From NCBI GenBank assembly GCA_028817685.1, contig JAPPPC010000265.1:9666-31219 (forward strand): a DNA stretch of 21,554 bases, in the 5' to 3' direction. A program made the translations under genes and the position numbers. This stretch comes from Rhodospirillaceae bacterium. Its GTDB lineage: Bacteria > Pseudomonadota > Alphaproteobacteria > UBA8366 > GCA-2717185. The stretch's first letter is position 1, and the number at the start of each line of letters is the position of its first letter. The notes under the pieces are model-generated. The model did no database searches. It was not told the DNA's origin and saw only the letters and a list, made by a program, of their open reading frames with translations. Shown in pieces: positions 16,212-21,554 of this stretch.

Positions 16212-16232
16212 ACCCGGCTTGCGAAACCGGGT
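16212..16232 (+). promoter_or_regulatory. Small hairpin next to the chorismate mutase ribosome binding site
   Basis: ACCCGG (16212-16217) and CCGGGT (16227-16232) form a 6-bp GC-rich stem with a 9-nt loop. It ends 5 nt before the AAGGAA ribosome binding site (16238-16243) of the start codon at 16245. A hairpin here could tune translation initiation; nothing proves that it does. Confidence 0.35.
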
Positions 16233-16244
16233 CCCGTTAAGGAA

Positions 16245-17090
16245 ATGAGTGAAGCGATCAAGCCGCTGGAAGAAGTGCGCCGCGAAATCGACGAGATCGA
16301 TGCGGCGTTGCATGACCTGATCATGCGGCGGACCCGTGTGGTCGAGCAGGTGATAGCGGCCAAGGGTACGACGAACACCGGTAATTTCATTCCCGGCCGC
16401 GAGATCAAGGTGTTGCGCGGCCTGATGCAACGGCACGAAGGTGCCTTTCCGCGCCACGCGCTGATCCGGATGTGGCGTGAGATGATTTCCGTTTTCGCCG
16501 CCATGCAGGGCCCGTTTCATGTCGTGGCCTGCGCCGAAGAGGGCGATCAGGGCTGCTGGGATCTGGCGCGCGACCATTTCGGTTCGCATGACAAAATGTC
16601 GACCCTGGCAACGCCGCGCGAAGTCGTGGCCCGGGTGTCCAGCGACGAAGCGGCGATCGGCGTGGTGCCGGTGCCAGCGGAAGATGGCGATGCTTGGTGG
16701 CGCACTATGGGCGGTGCGGTCGCACCGCGAATCGTGGCTCGGTTGCCGTTCATCGAGGGTAGCAACGCCCGTACGGGCGGTGTCGGGGCCTATGCGCTGG
16801 CCAAGCTCGATTTCGACCCCACCGGCGACGACCGGTCGCTGCTGGTCGTCGAGACGGAAACCGAATTGAGCCGGGCTGGGCTGCGCAGCTTACTCACCAA
16901 TGCCGGTTTGACCCCGCAGCTCATCGTGACCGATCGGCGCGACGGCGCGGCGCACCTGATGGAAGTGGATGGGTTCGTCCAAGCGGAGGACGAACCGGTG
17001 CGGAAACTGGCCGACCTTGAAGAGGTTCGGTCCGTGCTAGCGATCGGCGCCTACGGCGTTCCTGTCCAAACAAGCGAGGCGGAGGCATGA
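16245..17090 (+). CDS. Chorismate mutase with degenerate prephenate dehydratase-like and ACT-like parts, 281 aa
   Basis: Converts chorismate to prephenate, the branch to Phe and Tyr. Residues about 8-90 form an AroQ-type mutase with active-site positions by eye R12/R13, R30, K40, R52, E53 and Q88 present. Residues about 91-190 follow the prephenate dehydratase layout (WDLARDHFGSHDKMSTLATP, DEAAIGVVPVP), but the catalytic Thr-Arg-Phe position reads G181-A182-Y183. Residues about 195-275 resemble an ACT domain ending GAYGVPV, yet the Phe-binding ESRP motif and the GAL motif are missing. It therefore looks like a PheA P-protein that kept only mutase activity. The start has AAGGAA 2 nt upstream of ATG. 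It overlaps hisC by 4 nt (ATGA), giving an operon for Phe/Tyr synthesis. A real dehydratase should be encoded elsewhere. Confidence 0.85.
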   Translation: MSEAIKPLEEVRREIDEIDAALHDLIMRRTRVVEQVIAAKGTTNTGNFIPGREIKVLRGLMQRHEGAFPRHALIRMWREMISVFAAMQGPFHVVACAEEGDQGCWDLARDHFGSHDKMSTLATPREVVARVSSDEAAIGVVPVPAEDGDAWWRTMGGAVAPRIVARLPFIEGSNARTGGVGAYALAKLDFDPTGDDRSLLVVETETELSRAGLRSLLTNAGLTPQLIVTDRRDGAAHLMEVDGFVQAEDEPVRKLADLEEVRSVLAIGAYGVPVQTSEAEA

Positions 17091-18175
17091 GCACGCCAAA
17101 ACCGCAACCAGGGATCATGGATATCCAGGCCTATGTCGGTGGCGGGCACGAGGTGCCGGGCGTCGACCGGGTCGTCGTGCTTTCGGCGAATGAAACGCCG
17201 CTCGGCCCCAGCGCGAAGGCGGTGAGCGCCTATCGCGACCTGGCGGAATCTCTGCACCGCTATCCTGAGGGCGGTTCGACCGATCTGCGGCAAGCGATCG
17301 CCGAACGTTTCGGCTGCGATGCCGATCGGATCGTTTGCGGCAACGGGTCGGACGAGCTGATCGCGCTGCTGGTCCGGGCCTATGCCGGCCAGGGTGATGA
17401 AGTGCTGTACAGCCGGCACGGCTTCCTGATGTATCCGATCGCCACACGCTCGGTCGGGGCGACGCCGGTCGCCGCGCCAGAGGCCAACTACACCGTCGAT
17501 GTGGACGCGATGCTGTCCAAGGTCAGCGACAAGACGCGCATCGCCTTCGTCGCCAATCCGAACAATCCGACCGGCAGCTATATTTCGACCGATGAGATGC
17601 GCCGCCTGCGCGAAGGTTTGCCGGACGATGTGTTGCTGGTGATCGATTCCGCCTATGCGGAGTATGTCAGCCGCAACGACTATTCCGCCGGGTCCGAACT
17701 GGTCGAGGAATTCGACAATGTCGTAATGACGAGGACCTTCTCGAAGATATTCGGTCTCGCGGCACTGCGGCTCGGCTGGGCCTATTGTCCGCCGGCGGTG
17801 GCTGATGTGCTGAACCGGATCCGCGGCCCCTTTAACGTCACCGCGGCGGCGCAGGCGGCCGGTATCGCCGCGCTGGGCGATGTGGCCCATACCGATCAGG
17901 GCCGGTCCCACAATGACCAATGGCTACCCTGGCTGACCAATGAACTGACGGCGTTGGGCCTTACCGTGCATCCGTCGGTCGGCAACTTCATCCTCGTCCG
18001 CTTTGCCGATACGGAGGCCGCCGTTGCCGGCTATGACGCGCTGATGGCAGCCGGCTGCATCGCCCGCCTGGTCGCCGGTTACGGTCTGCCGGAATGCATC
18101 CGCATTACCGTCGGTACCGAAGACGAAAACCGCATTGTCGTCGACGCGCTGCGGCAGCACCTGGCAAGCGCATGA
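17087..18175 (+). CDS. hisC: Histidinol-phosphate/aromatic aminotransferase (HisC family), 362 aa
   Basis: A fold type I PLP aminotransferase. Visible motifs: N-terminal ANETPLGP, phosphate-region GNGSDELI, N-N-P-T-G at ANPNNPTGS (157-164), D187 with Y190 (VIDSAYAEY), the Schiff-base lysine K220 in TFSKIFGLAALRLGW, and R228 following. HisC enzymes make L-histidinol phosphate, and several also transaminate prephenate or aromatic keto acids. Because the gene sits between a chorismate mutase and tyrA, overlapping both neighbours by 4 nt, it probably works at least partly in Phe/Tyr synthesis, as described for the hisH-tyrC pair of Zymomonas mobilis. Whether it is also the only histidine-pathway enzyme cannot be told without the rest of the genome. 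Confidence 0.93.
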   Translation: MSTPKPQPGIMDIQAYVGGGHEVPGVDRVVVLSANETPLGPSAKAVSAYRDLAESLHRYPEGGSTDLRQAIAERFGCDADRIVCGNGSDELIALLVRAYAGQGDEVLYSRHGFLMYPIATRSVGATPVAAPEANYTVDVDAMLSKVSDKTRIAFVANPNNPTGSYISTDEMRRLREGLPDDVLLVIDSAYAEYVSRNDYSAGSELVEEFDNVVMTRTFSKIFGLAALRLGWAYCPPAVADVLNRIRGPFNVTAAAQAAGIAALGDVAHTDQGRSHNDQWLPWLTNELTALGLTVHPSVGNFILVRFADTEAAVAGYDALMAAGCIARLVAGYGLPECIRITVGTEDENRIVVDALRQHLASA

Positions 18176-19203
18176 GCGATACCGTGCTGTTCGACCGTAT
18201 CGCCCTGATCGGGTTGGGGCTGATCGGCTCTTCCTTGGGTCACGCGCTGAAACGCGACGGGCTGGTGGGGCATATCGCCGGCAACGCGCGTAGCGCCGAG
18301 ACCCGAGCCAAGGCTTTGGAAATCGGTTTTATCGACTCCGCGCATGAGACCGCGCTCGAGGCGGTGGCCGATGCCGACCTGGTGGTGATCTGTGCGCCGG
18401 TCGGTGCCTATGCCGCGATCGCGGAAGAGATGGCGCCGGGTCTCAAGAAGGGTTGCATCGTCACGGATGTGGGGTCGGTCAAGAAGGCGGTGATCCGGGA
18501 TGTTGGGCCTTACTTGCCCGAAGGCGTTCATCTGGTGCCGGGCCACCCGGTCGCCGGCACGGAAAACTCCGGTCCCGAAGCGGGTTTCCCGGAGCTCTAC
18601 GAAGGCCGTTACTGCATCATCACCCCGCCGCCGGCTGCCAACGAGGCCGCCGTCGCCAAGGTGGTCGATATGTGGAAGAAGGTCGGCAGCATCGTCGAGA
18701 TCATGGATGCTGACCACCACGACCGGGTACTGGCCATTACCTCGCATCTTCCGCACCTTATCGCCTACACCATTGTCGGCACGGCGAGCGACCTCGAGGA
18801 GCATTTGCGCCGCGAGTCCGCTCACAATGGCGAGCTGATCCGCACCAGCGAGGTCATCAAGTTCTCCGCCGGCGGCTTCCGGGATTTTACCCGCATCGCC
18901 GCATCCGATCCGGTGATGTGGCGCGACGTCTTCCTTAACAACAAGGAAGCGGTGCTTGAGGTGCTCGGCCGGTTCAGTGAGGACCTGACCGCGCTGCAGC
19001 GGGCCATTCGCTGGGGTGAAGGCGACAAGCTCGAATCCTGGTTCGAACGCACCCGTGCAATCCGCCGCGGTATCATCGAGATGAAGCAGGCGGGCAGCTT
19101 TAGTGCGGTGGAGCCGGAAGGCGGGAATACGGCCGACTTGCCGGAAGGCGGGACGGTTAACGCGGCGCCGGAAGGCGGATCGGAACCAAATCCAAAATCT
19201 TGA
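18172..19203 (+). CDS. tyrA: Prephenate/arogenate (cyclohexadienyl) dehydrogenase, 343 aa
   Basis: The oxidative decarboxylation step of tyrosine synthesis. The Rossmann motif GLGLIG is at residues 14-19 (ALIGLGLIGSSLG). The end of the second strand reads IAGNARSAETR, with Asn and Arg in place of the acidic residue common in NAD-specific enzymes, so NADP use is possible. S102 (DVGSVK) and H125 (GHPVAGTENSGPEAG) sit in known active-site positions, and the C-terminal helical dimerisation domain (DADHHDRVLAITSHLPHLIAY...) is complete. The start ATG overlaps the hisC stop (ATGA at 18172). The last 29 residues are a non-catalytic tail made of three PEGG repeats, coded by a 27-nt repeat. The 3' end overlaps the convergent DUF2125 gene by 47 nt. 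Confidence 0.93.
   Translation: MSDTVLFDRIALIGLGLIGSSLGHALKRDGLVGHIAGNARSAETRAKALEIGFIDSAHETALEAVADADLVVICAPVGAYAAIAEEMAPGLKKGCIVTDVGSVKKAVIRDVGPYLPEGVHLVPGHPVAGTENSGPEAGFPELYEGRYCIITPPPAANEAAVAKVVDMWKKVGSIVEIMDADHHDRVLAITSHLPHLIAYTIVGTASDLEEHLRRESAHNGELIRTSEVIKFSAGGFRDFTRIAASDPVMWRDVFLNNKEAVLEVLGRFSEDLTALQRAIRWGEGDKLESWFERTRAIRRGIIEMKQAGSFSAVEPEGGNTADLPEGGTVNAAPEGGSEPNPKS
19114..19194 (+). repeat. Three 27-nt tandem units in the tyrA 3' end
   Basis: CCGGAAGGCGG recurs at 19114, 19141 and 19168, spaced exactly 27 nt. In tyrA this gives nine-residue units PEGGNTADL, PEGGTVNAA, PEGGSEPNP. The first 11-12 nt of each unit are conserved and the rest diverge. The convergent DUF2125 gene ends inside the second unit (19157). 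Confidence 0.7.
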
Positions 19204-20185
19204 ACGGGCCGGCATAGAGGTGCCCGTCCTGTGCGGTTACCGGTAGAGTCAGCACCGGTGCGCCGCCCTCGGGCGGTGATTTCGCCAGCAACGCCAGACC
19301 GATCTTCGCCATTGTCGCTGCACCCGGTTCTAAGACTGCATGGGCCACAAGTGCGTCGAGCGCATGATTATGTCCGCGGATATCGGTCGAGAACGCGCCC
19401 AGCGGACGCGCCTCAGCGTCGAGGGCTACCGTTCCTTTGGCGCGCAAGTCCAGTTCCCCCCAATTGACCTGAAACCAGTCGACATCCACGGTTCCGCCGC
19501 CGCGCCGCCAGGCTTCCAGCGCCTTCGCGGGGCTGCCGCTGGGAACATCACCTCTGACCTGCAAGTCAGCGCGTAATTTTGAAAGGGTCCGTCCGAGCGG
19601 TCCATCGACATCTTTGGGCAGCAAAATGTCGGCCGCGGACAGGGAGAGCGCCAGGCTGGCGTCTTGATCCGATTTCGGAGGCTCAACCGGGGCTGTCGCT
19701 TCCAGCCAGAGTTCCGCTGCCTGCAGCAGCGACGATCCAGCGGGATCGGAGAGTGTAAGGTCGCGCACGAGCAGTGCCGCATCGGCAAGCCGGCCCGTCG
19801 CGGAAAGGTTGGCGACGACAGCCGCCTCTGCAGGTACCAAGACCATTTGCGCGGCGCCCGCCGTTGGGGTCACCCATTGTTTGCCATCCAAATCGATGCG
19901 AATGCGGCGAAAGTTCCAAGGCTGCATTTCGATCCGCAGGCGTTCGCCGCGCCAGGCGAATGCGTCCCTTTCCAACCGAGGATTTTCCAGTTCGGCGCGG
20001 ACCAGGAGCGGAAATCCGCTGATGTCGGGTCCGTCATAGGAGACGGTAAACCCTTCGGCGCGGCGCTGCTCTGTCAAATTGTCGATTACCTGCAGCGCGA
20101 GGGTGCGGGCATAGAACCAGTAGCCGGTATAGGCCGTTGCCAAGGCGAGTACGCCGATAACGAGAGCCGATTTACGCGAGATCAT
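19157..20185 (-). CDS. DUF2125 protein, membrane-anchored, 342 aa
   Basis: This belongs to the DUF2125 family of Alphaproteobacteria, whose function is unknown. The N-terminus is one membrane helix or uncleaved signal anchor (MISRKSALVIGVLALATAYTGYWFYA), placing the remaining ~315 residues in the periplasm. The body is beta-rich, with repeated strands such as LRIEMQPWNFRRIRIDLDGKQ and VDVDWFQVNWGELDLRAKGTV, consistent with the elongated beta structure of AsmA-like and related lipid or envelope proteins, though that comparison is only by eye. FTVSYDGPDISGFPLLVRAEL near the start is typical of the family. The start ATG at 20185 has GGGATGG upstream. It is divergent from chaC by 147 nt and tail-to-tail with tyrA, a linkage that I believe is common in this group. 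Confidence 0.82.
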   Translation of the reverse strand: MISRKSALVIGVLALATAYTGYWFYARTLALQVIDNLTEQRRAEGFTVSYDGPDISGFPLLVRAELENPRLERDAFAWRGERLRIEMQPWNFRRIRIDLDGKQWVTPTAGAAQMVLVPAEAAVVANLSATGRLADAALLVRDLTLSDPAGSSLLQAAELWLEATAPVEPPKSDQDASLALSLSAADILLPKDVDGPLGRTLSKLRADLQVRGDVPSGSPAKALEAWRRGGGTVDVDWFQVNWGELDLRAKGTVALDAEARPLGAFSTDIRGHNHALDALVAHAVLEPGAATMAKIGLALLAKSPPEGGAPVLTLPVTAQDGHLYAGPFKILDLVPIRLPAPR

Positions 20186-20332
20186 GGCGCCGCCATCCCG
20201 TCCCCTTACACACAGAAGCGCGGTGAAAATTTTCCTGTTCGGGCGCCCGTCAAATCTGTTAGGTCACCGGTTCGCGCATCGTCCTGCGCTCCGTTATAGG
20301 CGCATGATCGGACCAGGGGAATAGGCGGAGCG

Positions 20333-20956
20333 ATGGACGGACAGGGTTCAGCGGAACAACAGTTGGTGCGCGATGTAGCGGCGCAGCGGGCGCTGCTGCA
20401 CGCCATCGATGGCGATGTCTGGGTGTTCGCCTACGGCTCCCTGATGTGGAATCCGGGGTTCGAATTCCTGGAAAAGCGTCCGGCGCTGCTGCACGGGTAT
20501 CATCGCGCGTTCTGTATCTATTCGAACTATTACCGCGGCACCGACGAACAGCTCGGCCTCGTGTTGGGGCTGGATCGGGGCGGATCTTGCCGTGGTTTGG
20601 CATTTCGGCTCCCGAAGGACGGGGTGCATGAGATCCTGGATTATCTTTGGGACCGGGAAATGCTGACCTGGGATCGGGAAGCCGTCTCAACCGTCTACAA
20701 TTTGCGGGTGTCCGGTGCGCGTACAGCGAGCGGGTCCGTGACCTGCCGCACTTTTGTCGCAAATCCGGCGCATGAAGATTATGCCGGCCGTCTGCCGCAA
20801 GACCGGATCGTGCGCATGATCCGCCGTGGCGTCGGTATTTCCGGCACGAACCGCGCCTACCTCGAAAATACGGTCGCCCACCTCGATGAACTTGGTATCG
20901 GCGACCGTCGGCTGCACCAGCTGCTTGAACTGGTGAATAGGACGCGAACACCGTAA
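20333..20956 (+). CDS. chaC: Gamma-glutamylcyclotransferase, ChaC type, 207 aa
   Basis: A cytoplasmic enzyme of the ChaC family, which cleaves glutathione to 5-oxoproline and Cys-Gly. The substrate-binding YGSLMWNP is at residues 34-41, and the catalytic Glu is E109 in DYLWDREMLT. RGLAFRL (about 87-93) and TYVAN-like TFVANPAHEDYAG are further typical family signatures. The usual ChaC length is about 180-230 residues, so the gene is complete. The start ATG has AGGCGGAG just upstream. It is divergent from DUF2125 and stands alone, so it probably has its own promoter in the 147-nt gap. It was called chaC from the family name, not from a cation-transport role. Confidence 0.93.
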   Translation: MDGQGSAEQQLVRDVAAQRALLHAIDGDVWVFAYGSLMWNPGFEFLEKRPALLHGYHRAFCIYSNYYRGTDEQLGLVLGLDRGGSCRGLAFRLPKDGVHEILDYLWDREMLTWDREAVSTVYNLRVSGARTASGSVTCRTFVANPAHEDYAGRLPQDRIVRMIRRGVGISGTNRAYLENTVAHLDELGIGDRRLHQLLELVNRTRTP

Positions 20957-21043
20957 GCTATCAACTCGGGCAACTGTCTACGATGCGGCGGCAGTACCGC
21001 GTTCTGCCAAGGGTGGGTTCCTTTCAGTCGAAAACGGTATGCG

Positions 21044-21554
21044 ATGCGGATCAACCTAATTGCCACCCTCGCCCTTTTACCGGCGATTTTTGTTTCGCCG
21101 GTAAGTGCGCAGTCGGGTGCATTTCAGCAGCTTAAAGGCCCAGAAATCGAACTATTGTTCACGGACATCCAGGAGTTCGGATATCCGAATGACAGTCTCG
21201 GGGACCACCGATGGGATATGACCTATCTGAAGAACGGGACATGGGATGCCGAGATCACAACCGGGAGCAGTTACGACGCTTACGGCACGTGGCGTGTCGA
21301 AAATGATGAGGTCTGCATCGTCGTTCGCGGGGGCGATTTACGCTTCTTGTCGCCCTACGAAGGGTGTTTTGCGGTCTTGGTCGATCGGTCCGAAGGGGTC
21401 GTTGCCGGGAAATTTAAGGAAAAGGACACCCCCTTAGTCCTGCTGGACGCTGTTGCGACTGAGAGCGCCAGCCTTTTGGGCCCCGCAACGGCTCCTGAAC
21501 AGGTGGAATCGGCGACCCGGCCGCAGATGGCGGTGTCCCGTCCGCCGAAACCGA
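21044..21554 (+). CDS. Exported protein of unknown function, 3' end outside window
   Basis: An open frame runs from ATG 21044 to the window end without a stop, at least 170 codons. It opens with a signal peptide (MRINLIATLALLPAIFVSPVSA/QSG) with an AxA-like cleavage site, so the protein is periplasmic or secreted. The body is hydrophilic and contains TWRVENDEVCIVV followed by YEGCFAVLV: a Gly-Trp then two cysteines about 18 residues apart, which resembles small periplasmic beta-barrel-like domains (DUF995-type) where the cysteines may form a disulfide. The last visible part is Pro/Ser/Ala-rich (ESATRPQMAVSRPPKP). An alternative ATG at 21039 is out of frame. I do not recognise the family with certainty. 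Confidence 0.65.
   Translation, partial: MRINLIATLALLPAIFVSPVSAQSGAFQQLKGPEIELLFTDIQEFGYPNDSLGDHRWDMTYLKNGTWDAEITTGSSYDAYGTWRVENDEVCIVVRGGDLRFLSPYEGCFAVLVDRSEGVVAGKFKEKDTPLVLLDAVATESASLLGPATAPEQVESATRPQMAVSRPPKP

Noticed and set aside
18079..19215. 378-codon open frame opposite tyrA
   Set aside because: tyrA motifs are complete on the plus strand; the antisense sequence is Arg/Asp/His-rich filler typical of shadows.
19263..19274. Another PEGG-coding stretch on the minus strand in DUF2125
   Set aside because: Not in register with the 27-nt spacing of the tyrA units; probably chance.

Overview
The window is GC-rich, densely packed bacterial chromosome. It has short intergenic gaps, ATGA start/stop overlaps, frequent GTG starts, and protein families typical of Alphaproteobacteria. 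The block chorismate mutase-like / hisC / tyrA / DUF2125 / ChaC resembles gene orders I associate with Rhodospirillales. That assignment is an inference from gene content, not from a search. I saw no rRNA, tRNA, CRISPR array, insertion sequence or phage gene, and no gene-free stretch longer than about 240 bases.

Left part (1-5850): the C-terminal part of a universal stress protein, with an in-frame TAG near the window edge; an unrecognised 354-residue soluble protein; a convergent stand-alone Rieske oxygenase; and a forward operon DUF6165 - amidohydrolase family 3 - COG0523/CobW GTPase. The GTPase may be a metal chaperone for the metal-dependent amidohydrolase directly upstream.

Middle (5847-9793, reverse strand): an apparent operon read right to left as cyclase, short-chain dehydrogenase, sulfatase. 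The cyclase is the most notable protein here. It combines six membrane helices carrying intramembrane histidines as in di-heme b succinate dehydrogenase anchors, a [2Fe-2S] ferredoxin domain, and a class IIIb adenylate cyclase domain. This matches the quinone/redox-responsive CyaC described in Sinorhizobium meliloti, here linked to a sulfatase and a dehydrogenase.

Divergent from it (9968-16002, forward): a GldA/GldF/GldG-like ABC transporter module, then a large YbiO-type MscS channel with a signal peptide. Two strong inverted repeats follow (16002-16126).

Right part (16245-19203, forward): a translationally coupled aromatic amino acid operon of a PheA-like chorismate mutase whose dehydratase and ACT motifs have decayed, a HisC-family aminotransferase, and TyrA with a 27-nt repeat in its tail. 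TyrA runs 47 nt into the convergent DUF2125 gene. A divergent ChaC-type gamma-glutamylcyclotransferase and the start of an exported protein cut by the window end complete the region.

All three convergent gene pairs overlap at their 3' ends, so no free-standing terminator fits between them.
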